Shown piece after piece: positions 1 to 11,912 of a DNA stretch of 64,000 nt. The notes under the pieces are model-generated. The model worked only from the letters and a program-made list of their open reading frames with translations, ran no database searches and was not told the origin of the DNA. The position numbers and the translations under genes are program-made. Origin of the DNA: Trileptium ribeirensis (Eukaryota > Nematoda > Enoplea > Enoplida > Thoracostomopsidae); assembly GCA_030248225.1 (NCBI GenBank), contig JASANE010003525.1, positions 1 through 64,000 of the forward strand, written 5' to 3'. How positions within the stretch are numbered: position 1 is the stretch's first letter; each line of letters opens with the position of its first letter.

Positions 1-163
1 GCCAATAAGTAGCGCCGCGGGAAGAACGAATGTAGGAAGTGGCGCTGCCACTACGGCTGGTGGTAAGAATGCCGCGGCTCCCACCGTTTCAGGAGACCCC
101 CTAGTCGCAATTCTGCAGGAGTTGACGCAACGAACAACGACGGGTCCCATCATACAAGTACGG
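1..163 (+). repeat. Inverted repeat arm 1 (gag 5' coding region)
   Basis: Bases 1-163 reappear as their reverse complement at 976-1139, with only a few mismatches, mostly in a short block around 60-80. The pair flanks the rest of gag as a foldback. Confidence 0.9.
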
Positions 164-1039
164 GACATCCCACCGTTTTCAGGAGCCGACGGGCAGGACT
201 TTGAAGCCTGGCTGGCTACGTACGATAACCTGACTGACGCAAACGGATGGACGTTAGACCAGAAGCTGATCTGTTTTCCAACTGTTCTGAAGGGTGAAGC
301 CCTTAAAATATATGAAAGTTTCCCCGACTGCCAAAAGCAAACTTATGAAGCCCTTTGCTATAATATGGGTTTCATGTATTCATCATCGCAACGGGACGAG
401 GACGCTTTAATAACGTTACGCATGCGAGTACAAGGGGAACACGAGTCTGTTGCACTGTATGGACTCGACTTGCAAAACCTCGTGGACAAGGCGTTTCCGG
501 AAGTCGAGGGTGACCAACGTGACGCATTGCTACAGAAATTTCTGCGACAAGGACTACGACGGGAATTAAAATCTAGTGTTATAGGAAAGACATACCCGTC
601 CTTTAAGCACATGATGGACAAACTCAAATATAAGGAGGACGCCATCTTAGCTTCTCGGAAAGAGATAATAGGAATACCGGTTCGCAAGAGCAGCCGGTCC
701 AAGACGGTAAACTGCATGTCACAAGGAGGTGAAAATACCCAACTCGTAGATCAAATCCGTGAAGCTTTGGACGAGAATAAACGCACTGCAGCCTGTAGCG
801 ACGCCACGATCGCCCGGCTTATTGATCTGCTGGATAAACGCACTGAACAGCACCAGCTGAACGCGATGATGCAGAATAATGTGACCCCGGCAGCCGGCAC
901 TAACGCTATCCCAGCAGCACCCATTGGCAACCAGTGCTTTCGATGCGGTTTCATAGGACATTTTGCACGGGAATGCCCGTACTTGTATGATGGGACCCGT
1001 CGTTGTTCGTTGCGTCAACTCCTGCAGAATTGCGACTAG
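2..1039 (+). pseudogene. gag: Ty3/gypsy-type Gag, 5'-truncated by window edge, 3' end rearranged
   Basis: Retrotransposon Gag: capsid/nucleocapsid protein that packages element RNA in cytoplasmic particles. The frame is open from base 2; the part after about base 170 fits the retrotransposon Gag capsid family: a PPFSGADGQDFEAW opening, LKGEALKIYESFP, and a long helical region. A zinc knuckle CFRCGFIGHFAREC (CX2CX4HX4C) lies at about 935-976. The frame then runs into inverted Gag sequence and stops at 1039, so the last roughly 20 residues are not native. The true N-terminus is outside the window, but the inverted copy (976-1139 and beyond, minus strand) preserves it, with a Met at about 1171 on the minus strand. 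No protease, RT or integrase follows. The family call is by domain style only; BEL-type Gag is the main alternative. Confidence 0.75.
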
Positions 1040-1139
1040 GGGGTCTCCTGAAACGGTGGGAGCTGGTGCATTTGTACTACCAGCCGTAGTGGCAGCGCCA
1101 CTTCCTACATTCGTTGTTCCCGCGGCGCTACTTATTGGC
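976..1139 (-). repeat. Inverted repeat arm 2 (antisense gag 5' region)
   Basis: Reverse complement of 1-163. The join to the zinc-knuckle sequence is abrupt, at a few bases shared by both arms (cccgtacttg). On the minus strand gag continues upstream of the arm to about 1210, giving the native start region that the window edge cuts off from arm 1. The minus-strand tract around 1205-1240 contains a tgggactacggacgcc stretch that could be a primer-binding site next to an LTR end; this is weak. Confidence 0.85.
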
Positions 1140-1209
1140 GTTCTATTCGCGCTCGCTGGTAATGACATTTTTGAACCGACCTTGATTTTCAATTCCTATT
1201 TGTTTTGAG

Positions 1210-3048
1210 TTTGTGTGGCGTCCGTAGTCCCAGTCTGACGTGGGTACGGATGATATAATATATAATTTGCTATATGTGTTTACTTTACTGCGGAATCTTC
1301 TACTGTAAAGTAAGATTTCAGTTCCCTAGAATACTCGTGTACTTACTCCTTAGATATGTGCCTGATTGTGTAAAATTTTCGCTTCGCTTATATCCACTCG
1401 CTGTAAAAATGCGGTCTGCAGCTTACTTATCAGCGTTACTAGCTAATTTCCAGTTAGTCCACGTAATCGGTTGCTCAGATTTAGAAGAACTGCGGCACAA
1501 GTAATACTTCACTCGTTAATCCGATTGTACTCAACTCTGCGGCGCCTTTATTCACTGTAGATTTTTCAAAAGCAGGACTGCACACACGAAAGAGCAAATG
1601 AAACTTTTCGGTGATTTACCCACAACGCTAGCCGATTACGAACTACGCCGCTAATTCCTCATGTGCTTAGACCCGGACACAACTGCTCATGCGGATTAGA
1701 GGTACGTGCACGGATTATATGCTAATATAGATATGGGCTATTCGCTAACGTGACACACTGTGAGTTACAAGCAAAATAAGATAAAAATTTTTCTTTTTTG
1801 AACAAATAAGTACTAAACTAAAATAATGATATTACTGCTAGGTCACAAACGATTAATACTGACCCTGATTCAATCGTCCCTAAACAGTTCGAATGTTCAC
1901 AATGTTCCGTCGTAACTCCGATCAGCTCCGCGTATACAATTTCGAATTGGAATAGCACCGGCTAGATCAATTCGCCCAAAACGCAGCTATTGGGAGGCCA
2001 CGACCAGATGTTATATTTCGCTATTGCTGGATGAGGACCCGGTTGGTACGACAGCTCGCTAGTTGACGGTCAATCGGACGCTGACGACAAGGGACGTTTG
2101 GCTGAATCGTCGATACGGGGAGTAAAATGCGCGATAGTTTCCGACTTGGCAAACCAACAGCGATCGTTAAATAGACAAAATGTCTGTGCGAGATTGGTCG
2201 TCTGCAGTTCAATTGTCCAAGTTACAGTTGAATTAGCAAAATAACGACCTTTGCTATGACAGTTTCGAACAAGCGTAAGGAAGTAGCAATTCGCGACTGT
2301 CACCAAATAACGATATAGTGTTAACTAGTAAAAACACTCGATCCAATAACAGCAAATCCTGTGAAACAATAATAGCGACAGGGTTAGAAGTACAGTCTCA
2401 AGTCAATTCTAAACAGGAACAAAGAAAACCAAACTTTCATAATGATACGTGTTCTCCCGGGCGACAATGTGACCTTCCTCCTGTCGGCCTGCAATCCCGA
2501 TCCTCGCCATGTTAGGCTCGCACAACTAAAAGCGCTTTAGCTGGAACATACCCAGGCTGAATTCTATAGAGCGTCAAACAGCACTACGAACAAGTTAAAT
2601 ATTACATTTCAGTACAACGCACAATAATAGGCACATAATCCTACACCTAGCAGTATGATATGCAGAATCTTACACAATCGGTCTTGTGTCGCAGACCGAG
2701 GAGTAAAAAGGACGACACCCGAGGTCTAACGCAAACCGCCCAGTACCGTTGTGAATAAGTTAGCTCGTTTGTAGGGTGTCATTTAATCACTGTCATTGGA
2801 GCGTGCGAAGGGTCCAACAATTAATGAGTTTGGGAATGACTGTCTAACCGGCATTGACGCCTCACGGCGTGGCCCCCACTTTTATATTATGTACTAGGGC
2901 CAGTTCTGGCCCTAAGGGATCCCAGCTGCACCACTCTCAATACTCACTGTGGTGCCCGGACAACCCCGGCTTACACGATTCCCCGGTGGACTCCGGTCAG
3001 ACCGACGGGAACCGCTTAGCTTAGCAGGCCGCCGGCGGGTTTACCAGG
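1210..3048. other. No gene recognised
   Basis: If arm 2 carries native upstream sequence, this stretch may begin with untranslated or LTR sequence of the gypsy element in reverse orientation, but no second LTR copy is in view to prove it. The rest is anonymous, with only short chance-like frames. Confidence 0.4.
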
Positions 3049-3456
3049 GTGTTCGGCCTGGCCCCTATAGTGGCCCACGTATCTAGTGGCATGGAGGTCC
3101 CCCAGAGGGAGGGTCATCCCTTAAGCCTGCTCACAGGTAATAGGGCGGACCCGTCTTTCCCTCATCTTCGATTATCGAACCTTGTGCCCTATGTCGGGCC
3201 AGGATTTCCTAACGGTGAAGCCCAATTTTATAAAGATTTTAGTGGACTTAAGAACTATTCCGTAGCCATTGGGCTCGAGTACGCGGAGTTTGGCCGGATC
3301 CTCTTAGCTCAACTTAGAGTCGGACACGCTGAGCCTGCTCGGGCTATTATGTATAAGACGTTGGCGTTAAAGCTCCAGAACTCGCACCGAGACTTATTGC
3401 TAACGACGGACGGATGGGGCGCGGGTGCATGCAGAGTTTGGGGAGCCCGAGGGTAG
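3049..3456 (+). CDS. Unrecognised 135-residue open frame
   Basis: A frame in a locally GC-richer patch. The product has no motif I recognise, no signal peptide and no membrane segment. The sequence is not low-complexity, so it may be a relic of a transposon protein, but a chance frame is equally possible. It ends in a Gly/Ala/Trp/Arg-rich tail that looks non-biological. Confidence 0.15.
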   Translation: MFGLAPIVAHVSSGMEVPQREGHPLSLLTGNRADPSFPHLRLSNLVPYVGPGFPNGEAQFYKDFSGLKNYSVAIGLEYAEFGRILLAQLRVGHAEPARAIMYKTLALKLQNSHRDLLLTTDGWGAGACRVWGARG

Positions 3457-4106
3457 GCGGACCAACATTGAATTTTAGCAAAGCCCGAGCAGATGCCTGG
3501 GCGGAGAGCGACGACATGGCAACAAGAAAACGGCATGACGGGAGCGAGCGTCGTTGGGGCTGCGTATTGGAGGAGGACAGGGATCTACGTTAACTAGCAC
3601 TGAACACCTTAGTGGGGTCATGCAATTCTTGCTACAGGGGGCCTGAATTTAAATCGATATATTTCGCCTACTAAATTTCACACACAAAACCTTTTTATTT
3701 CATGGATTTCCCTTTTTGGCGAAGAATTAAAACATAAGCACGCATTTACAAACCAAAATTCACCCACTCGGGTGCATGAAAACATTGTATTATTTACATC
3801 AAGGGCGAGCCAGGACCCGCGCCCATGCGCGGGGTCCTGGGCCCAACTGATACTGTAACAACTAGCTCAAGTATGATAGAAATTTGACACCCCCTTTAAA
3901 TTTGTTCTCTCTACGCCCCCGTTGGCTGACGAAATAATGTCTGCTGAGCTCCATTTGGGCTCTTTTTTTGAAACGCGGAGCCCTCGACCCGAAATTTAGT
4001 ATTAACGTCCTTGCCTACTGTTTACTTCCACGTTAATTATCCAAGACTTCCAACATCTTTAGTGCCGCCTTAAGCTTGATCTCACATTTGCCTTTATTCA
4101 ATTTTA
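3457..4106. other. No gene; contains a strong GC hairpin
   Basis: Nothing coding. The only structured item is the hairpin listed separately at 3810-3841. Confidence 0.4.
3810..3841. repeat. GC-rich hairpin
   Basis: Arms ccaggacccgcgc and gcgcggggtcctgg pair over 13 bp with one bulged base around a ccat loop. It stands out in an AT-rich background. Confidence 0.8.
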
Positions 4107-4893
4107 GAAGCGCGGGCACAGCACTTGCGGGCGCGCAAAGTATCCAACGGACACCACAGCACCCGCAAGGGCTGCCCCCATTCCTATGCCTAAGCGTGGA
4201 AGTTTTCTAAATCTGCCTTAAAACAAAAGGGATGGTCGCCTCGCAGACCCTCCCCCTCATCTACCCTCAATCACCTCATCATCAAACCCAACCCCTACTA
4301 CCTAAACCTCATATATCCTACACAACAACGCCCACACACACACACATCCAACACCCCCAACACCCCCCCCCACCCACCCGGAACTCTTCCACGCGTCCGC
4401 AATCGAAGAGTCCACCCGAGATAACCAGAGCTCCCCGGATTCAGCTCTCGGATTTTCCCTTTTGGTCAGAAACTGTGACCGGCGACTTCCTAAATGAATT
4501 TAAACCATGAACAATATAATCCTCAAACACCTACTCGACATTTTAGCGGCGTGCCATTAAAATTGCTGCGTAACATGGTATAACACAGAATAGTTCACCC
4601 CCTGGGCACAAACGACAAAAACGACCCAGGAGGTGGGGAACCAGTCGACTGCGGGAGAAAATTCCCCAATTTTCTGCAATTTAAACGCGATTCCGACTAT
4701 AATTTGTTCAACGCTCAACCCACTTCTCCAGCGCGGGCGCAGCGCTTACGGGTGCACGAGGCATCCAACGGACACCCCAGCACCCGCAAGGGCTGCCCCT
4801 GATCCTAAGCTCGATCGAAAATTCAAAAACCTCGGAAAACCCCGGGCGAGCCTCTTCCGCACGGCTGCATGCCGAAGAGCCCACCCGGGCTAG
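4107..4893 (+). repeat. Degenerate direct duplication, GC-rich
   Basis: The module at 4107-4187 (gcgcgggc, atccaacggacacc, agcacccgcaagggctgccc) recurs at 4728-4808. A second module at about 4380-4430 (ctcttccacgcgtccg, gaagagtccacccg) recurs at about 4850-4890. Order is kept but spacing differs, so this is an old duplication with indels. A C/A-rich low-complexity tract fills 4240-4380. Confidence 0.7.
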
Positions 4894-6269
4894 GCGAAAA
4901 AACACGAAAAACGAAGCAACGGGAAATTTAAAAGAAAAGCTTGGCGACAACCGCCAACACAACCAAACTTTGCGAAAACAAGACTCGACTGGTCCCGCCT
5001 CTGAGCTGAGACATTTCTTTTTATACCCTAAGTGTCCCCCCCTGTTTCTTTGTGCCCTGAAAGAGTACCTAACCAGATCGAGCATCAAAATTTAAACATA
5101 AGTCGCCAATTGTGAATAACGCAAAAATATGCTATACAAAACAACGTACAAGCCGGGCTGTGACAATGACCAAGCTGCTAGCCCATAGCGGGCACTCTCT
5201 CTTCTAATGCACTCTGCTGCATTGCTGACACAAAAACAAGACGACTTGGCCGAAGGGTGCCAAGATACGGCGTAAACAAACTAAACCGCACGCTGGTCGG
5301 TGCGGCCAAATTTTAGGAGAAAAATATAACGACGCTCAGGGCGCCGTTTGCTCATAGGGATATCGGCACATTTTTGCCGATATCTCTGGATCTAAAAACA
5401 GTAGGCGGTCGGGGGCAGGACCAGAATCATGCCCTGGCAGACCGGCTACTGATAAAATTTTAAGATATAATGTAGCTTTTATAGGAGGCCTGTTAGAGGC
5501 CGATTTAGGCGCCCAAGACGGGAAGTTTTGACGCCCCATTTGAGTTTAGGGGATCCTGAGCGGACCCGCAGGGGTGGGCGGCCCCGGTTTTCAGCTAAAC
5601 GGTTAGGGTGGGACCCAATAAGTGTCCCGGGCTCCAAAAATCTGGAAGTTTGGATTATTTTAGGTACCCTTTTGGGCTTAGAAAATGGGAGGCTTAAGCG
5701 CCTGTTAGGGGATCCGTAAGTATTTATGGAATCCGAATTTTTAGACCCGCCGGGGCAATTTGACACCACAGCAGTGTCCTTAAGAGGGTTCAGTCACCCC
5801 CATTCCCATAAGTTTAGTAGTAAATCCAAAATTTAAATTTTTTGTGTCGTACCCCAAAATAGTGTCTTGGAAAATTTGTATCCTAAAATACTCTGTTTTG
5901 ATTTGCTTAGACCAAGAACTTCGATCACCTGCGACCCTCCTCGGGCTCATCCGGGTATTCTTGACCCCATATAATATATACACAGCAGCTATCATGAGAT
6001 ATTGAACCGTCGGCGTGTGCGCTGGGATCGGCCCGGAGCGACCAGTTCTCATGTAACACCAAAAATCCCGGAAGCATCCGTTGGTCCCCGGCCTCTCCGA
6101 ACGCACACCCGCACTTCACAAAATTACCACATCAAATATAATATAAGGCACAAACGATTTATACACCAAATACGGCATCAGTTTATTTCTCGAGGATCGG
6201 CCGGACACCCCTATCAGTGATATATGTCTTCCAGTTTCGGTGCCAAAATCACCCCGGGCACCTTCGGGC
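4894..6269. other. No gene recognised
   Basis: Mixed GC-rich and AT-rich anonymous sequence. A short ttaggggatcc motif appears twice (about 5546 and 5706). No frame resembles a protein family. Confidence 0.35.
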
Positions 6270-6379
6270 GGTGGAGTGTGACCTTACGAGCAAAACACAA
6301 ATGAGGTACAATGATTTATTTTATTAATCAGTACAATATTACACAGTTATATCAATTCAGATTGAGGCCACACTCCACC
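6270..6379. repeat. Small foldback with 14-bp inverted ends
   Basis: ggtggagtgtgacc at 6270-6283 and ggccacactccacc at 6366-6379 are inverted copies with one mismatch. The 82-bp centre is AT-rich. It could be a minimal MITE; no target duplication is evident. Confidence 0.55.
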
Positions 6380-6784
6380 AGGGTCCGGTCGTCCGTTCCC
6401 GTTTTCCTATGAAATTTGCTACGTTTTGAGCGTTTCCCTGTTTTCACAAGCTTGGGCTGTTACATTGTATTCCTAACCAAGACGTGGTCATCTGCTGATT
6501 TGAAAACCATACAAATCTTTAGCAACATTTACATTTATAAATCCAAATTCTGTTAGATGTCTATAGCAGGAGTATGGTTATTACAGACACCCAGGAACGG
6601 GAAGGGAGGCAGGGAGAAATCAAGCTGAGGCGCGTCCATAGTTATGCCTGTCCGCAGATATTCACAAATGTTTCCCAATCTACATTAAATTTTCCGCGTG
6701 TGGGGGGTTAAGGAATAAATACGGTTGGAAAGAGGGTCCGACTTTTAGATGTTTCCACTTACCCCCTATTTCAAGCTATGTCCC

Positions 6785-6862
6785 AAATGCGTTTTATCTT
6801 GTCTTGCCCCAGACGTGTTTTATCTTGGTTTGCCTAGATGCGTTTTATCATAGCTTGCCCCA
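6785..6862 (+). repeat. 26-bp minisatellite, three copies
   Basis: Three diverged tandem units share the core tgcgttttatctt followed by a ttgcccc end. Confidence 0.75.
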
Positions 6863-7206
6863 AATTTAAAACTGTTCCAGGATGCCTCGGTTGTTACTTC
6901 CTCAAGGCATTATTTACCCGCTCCATTTTCGGATGCCACAATCTCCACCGTGCACACCTAAATGTTTAGCAGTTATGATCAAAATTATAAAATTTTGAGG
7001 AATAATTGAGGAAATTGGGAAAATTATGGAATTTGAGGAAATTATTGGTCACTTGTTGGCGCATACCCTCAGCCGCAATCCTTTATCCCGTCCAACTAAG
7101 CAGGGGAACTGGAACATTCATGATGTCTATATACAAGTAAATATGCTTTTGAGTTAAAAACACAAGTTTTGAAAATACACATGCGTATAAATTATCAAAA
7201 TGTATA

Positions 7207-7385
7207 TAGTGTTGTATACGAGCCACGTCGAGCCGAGCCGAGCCTAGCAAGCTCCAGTCTTTTGAGAAAAGTGGGCTCGGCCCGAGACATGATCGGCTCG
7301 CTCGGAGGTTGAAAGTGTAGACTCGGTTCTGTTCCGTTCAAAAGAAATTTATGCTGGCTGGGCTGGGCTCGGGCTCGATCTAACC
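7207..7385. repeat. CGAGCC-motif cluster, possible hAT-type end
   Basis: Dense gagccgagcc-like motifs on both strands start beside tagtgttgtatacgagcc, which has the look of a hAT terminus. Similar clusters lie at the ends of the hAT-like insertion at 36084-37586 and near 41290 and 56770-57200. No matching second end was found here. Confidence 0.4.
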
Positions 7386-8870
7386 AAAGCCTAAAGCCGA
7401 AATTATCACCTCTAAAGAGCAACAGCTCGTAGATAGTCACAGCTTGGCTGTTTGTGTGCGCCGCTTTCAGCTATGCTACATGAGTTCTATATCTGTTGCT
7501 GACTTGCGTTTGTCAAATATTGCACCACAAACAAACTAATTTGAGGTTTAAAGGGTTAATCAAAACTTAGCGTGTTGCTTGATTAATATATAATTTATTA
7601 ATCTTTGTTTGTAATCAGAATGAACAAACATTTTCCAAAATTTCAAAAATCTTTATATATTAGACACTGCATCAGGCTGAATAATATCAACCCGACAATA
7701 ATCTGAATCTGAATTGTTACTCGTTACTACGCTGTGTGTTGTCCTAGTCTCCTCCAATCTGTGACTCTGTTTAGCAGAAACTGTTAAGCTACGGATAAGG
7801 GCCATTAGTAATCACCGGACTCCTCAAAATTACTACCAGGCCACTCTCAAACGTCGCTAGCTACGTCTATGCATATTTTCAACAAAAGTTAAAATAGATT
7901 GGGCCAAATAACGAGAAACCATGTGCACTGAGTTCTTGGTAATTCCGTTCCGTCACGAGCCAAAAATGAAAATGGTTTTTTAAATACACCACAAATTTAA
8001 TTTGAACGTAGGTTTTTATACTCTCAATAATACTGCATGATTGATTTTGATAACGCCTATTATATTTTTTCTAAACCTCTATATGGTGTGCAGCGGTAGC
8101 GCCGGGCGTAAAAATTTTGTAATCTTAAACAAAATAAATTTGTTTATGCATAAAGATCAATTATTCTTTACCTTTATAAATTCCGGATCCATATCATTTC
8201 AACACAAATAGTACACATCTGTTCTCATCTATGAAATTTTCACAAGTTCAAATTACTAATTCGTTCATCAGATAGCTGTGGTCAAATTGTAATATATCTT
8301 CACCTCGTATCCTTCTCAAAATAGTAGCTGTTAACCATACAACCAACAGCCGATGAAACTCGGCCTTACAGATACCGTGAGGACTCTGTTCAGGAGATTG
8401 GTCCAGTATACGCTGCTCTCGGTCCGATAATTCCTGTTGAGACAACAGGCTGTTCGGTATCATTTACTAGCAGCAGCAGCAGCAAGCATTTCTCAAAAAT
8501 AGCGGGCTATCAACAACTGCTGTCTTCTATGAGGATTTGGATAGCGGATTTGTTGGTCCTAACTTGAAAAAATATTAATAGTGTATTTCTCCGAACGGTT
8601 CCCCACAAATATAGCTCCGATTTGGCATATTTAATGCAAAACCACCAGCAGGCAATACTGATTTGGATACAGCAGCTCATCAAGGTTTTGCAAAGAACAC
8701 TAATTTGATGATACTGACTAGTAAACGCAATAAATTGCAAAAAGTTCGCCGACTAATAGCCAAAGTATTTCATATCTTATTTATGTACACATGTATTTCA
8801 ACTAAATATGTAATCAATTTATACTAAATATCACGTTTTGGAGATTTGATGTCAAATCCACCATCGAAAA
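7386..8870. other. No gene recognised
   Basis: AT-rich anonymous sequence. It includes a cag-rich short repeat near 8470. Frames on both strands are short and unlike any family known to me. Confidence 0.35.
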
Positions 8871-9410
8871 ACCAGCTAGCTAAAATTATCTAATGGATTA
8901 GTAATATCAAGTAATTAGTTAATTAACCAATTAGCATATATGACAAAATCACAGAAGTTTAAAAGTCACATATTCATGATCAACAACATCGAAAACAATC
9001 CCGAGCACAAAAAATCAACTATTTCAAAATTTTCATAAAATTAATTAATGAGTTAATTAACTACATATATAATTCGCATATAAGGCCAAGGTTTAGAGCT
9101 TCAGAAAGCCACCGTGCGCAATTCATTTCATTTCTGAGCACTTCGAAAATTTTCAAAAAATTAGCTAATTAATAATTAATTTGTAATTTGCTAATTAACT
9201 AACAAATTAGCATGTTTTTAACTTCCTCAAATCGTAATAAACAGCAAATTCATAATCGGCAGGAGGAAATGTAATATACGCAACAAAATAATAGCTTTAC
9301 CGTCATTATTCATTGAAAAATAAACAATTTTTATTTTAAAATGCCAAAAACAAGATAATACACTTAACTAATTAGTTAATTACTAATTAACTAAAGCAAA
9401 TTTTGACAAA
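8870..9410. repeat. TAATTA-rich degenerate repeat zone
   Basis: Clusters of ttagttaattaac-like sequence recur at about 8915, 9050, 9165-9205 and 9365-9395, often next to a ttttcaaaaa-like stretch. This suggests a very diverged tandem array with units near 150 bp. Confidence 0.5.
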
Positions 9411-10299
9411 CTCTATACGTCTTGCATCTGACCGATATTATACTTTTGAAACAAAATTTTTTTTAATCGGCCCAGTAGTTCGACGGACGAACGGACAGAC
9501 GGTGCCGACTTTTACCTTCTGACGAAAATAAAAGCACTTCGCTTCACTCCGCCCAATAATAAAGCATGATAACGGAACGGTTTAGCATTGAAGAATTTAT
9601 TACAAGGTTATATGTTACAGACATCTATTATCTTAAATGTTCAAGGTCGGTGGTCCGGGGCTAGTCCGTTGGCGGGGATACGGCGGTGTGTTCGGTGCCT
9701 ATGGATTCGGTGTCTGCGGAGCGGCCGTCGAGAGAAAGGTAAACAACCTGTGAAGGGATCGGGGGCCCGAGCCACGCAGGGGTAAATCCTAATCGCAGGG
9801 AGCATGTATGTCTAATTATCGCTGCCTATTTGATCTATAAACCTAAACCACACCACTGGAACATTTTGATTCATAAACGGTTTTCGATAATTAACACGTA
9901 AGGAGTCTGTATCGAGGTAGTACCATCTTGTCATATTTAATTATATATTTATATATCCTTATTTTTAAACTAATATGCGTCAATGTTTAACTACAGACCT
10001 CAAAGCCAGCCATAGCCCAGCACCAAATATAGCAGTCTTGCTATAGCGAGCCTAATCGTAAGATTCGGCACTTCCTGTAGTACCTTGTGTAATAGCTTCA
10101 GATACTAGCTGATTTTTGAACAAATGCTGAAGAAGAATTTCCGAATATTAAATTAATATATCGTAGTAACAGAAGGTGAGCTGTCCATTTGCCTTCACCC
10201 TTTCGTTGAACCGTCGGCCGTTAGCTGACAGCTGGCCGCTGCCCGACGACTGACCGTTGGCCGTTGGCATGTCGTTCGGTGTCGGCCAGCCAAGCCCTT
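9411..10299. other. No gene recognised
   Basis: Mostly AT-rich. A GC-rich island at about 9640-9790 has a 65-residue frame without recognisable content. Multiple cggccgt-type words begin at about 10205 and lead into the duplication that follows. Confidence 0.35.
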
Positions 10300-10743
10300 C
10301 GGTCGGCCGTAGGCCGCTGCCAGCAGAAAATTTTTTCGGCTGGCTGACGGTCGGCCGTTCGACTTGAAATCCGGCCGTTGCACAACAGTTGTTGTCGGTC
10401 CTTCAATAAAACAGTTACTCATTGTACAATGATACCAAATAGGGAGTAGGGGAGTTACTACCCTGCTGTCCGGAAACCCTCCCGAGGGCTTGGCTACGCC
10501 CCCAACTCGTTGTTGGCCGGCCAACTACTTTGGTCGGCCGTTGGCCGGTGCCAGCCGAAAATTTTTTCGGCTTGCCGACGGTCGGCCGTTCGACTTGAAA
10601 TCCGGCCGTTGCACAACAGTTGTTGTCGATGATTCAATAAAACAGTTCCCCATTGTACAATACAGCACACAAAATAGGGAGTAGGGGAGTTACTACCCCT
10701 GCGGTCCGGAAACCCGCTCGAGGGCTTGGCTACGCCCCCCAAC
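10300..10743. repeat. Tandem duplication, about 235-bp period, CGGCCG-rich
   Basis: 10300-10506 and 10531-10743 share long near-identical runs, including gaaaattttttcggct, the tract around ttgcacaacagttgttgtcg, and gggagtaggggagttacta. On the minus strand each copy begins near ttgggggcgtagccaagccc, which resembles an end of a hAT-type MITE, so the unit may be a tandemly duplicated MITE. Confidence 0.8.
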
Positions 10744-11912
10744 AGTTCACCCTACCTCATATACTGGCGCCGTGAGCGCTGAGCCCATAGGTGCTTTTCG
10801 CCGCGCCGGCGAACTTCCCCGGGGGCTTCAAAGCCTTTCTCTGGGAACTGGGCTACACCTGAGACTTCGGACCTCGGTCCATGTGTCAAAATACGGTTTA
10901 TTTAACATCAACAGTGTCACGTCATTGGCTATTCTTGGCAAACATAAAAACCGTAAAAGGGTAAACACGTCCTTCCTAGAAGGTCTACTATTTTTAGGCA
11001 ATTATTGGGACTGAGCCATTTCGGTGAAGAAATATCCTGGTCAAAGTAGTACGAATCCAGCAGCGCTTGACAGGCCTGTCATTTGCACGAGTACCCGTGC
11101 TCTCAAAAATTATTTAAAGGGACCATCAATGCAATAACCACGTTTCGCGATTTAAATATGTACACAGTAAAATCATATATTAGCTGAAGACTGAAATAAT
11201 TTTGAAATAAATATTGAAGCCGCACATGGCGACACAGGAAAGAAACCATGCAAGTGTAACAATCAAATGCATACGAGAGCTTGCAAATGAATAATATTAA
11301 TTTAGACGATGAATTGTTTAGGGATTATTTGACCTGTGAGCAGCTACAAACACGAGCTGCGAGCACTGTCCTATTAAACTACAGCTACACAGAGTGTTTA
11401 GCTTGATTAAGAAACAAATATCGTGTTAAGTGTGTTTATGTATATACGTAGTAATTATCTTGTTAAGTGAGTATAAAGTGAATTAGTTGAGCGTGATCAA
11501 AATTTTACTTTAATTTGCAGTGTTAAATATGGCAAATCGCTACTGGCGAACCATACTCCATTCGACGAATTTCGAAAATTGCTTATGATATCAAAATGAG
11601 AGTCATTCAACGAACAATAGCAAGTTATATAGTCAGCCAACATTATGGTCCCCGTCGCCAAAATGCTACCTATAGCATTTCAAATCAAGATGCTTGACGC
11701 TTTTATGCAATGTTTTGTTAAGTTTTGAGCTCAAAAGTTGTCAAGATAACCTCTTTGTCTGTGATTGGTTAAAGTAATACGATACAAAGGTTTGAACATT
11801 GTTCACACGTTCAAGTTCGCCAAAAATGCAAAAATTCTTTGAAACTGCGCTGGAAATTCAATGAAAATTTTCAGTTATTGTGAATAACCGTGCGTAGTTT
11901 GCATATACCATT
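10744..11912. other. No gene recognised
   Basis: GC-rich to about 10880, then AT-rich anonymous sequence with no family-like frame. Confidence 0.35.
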
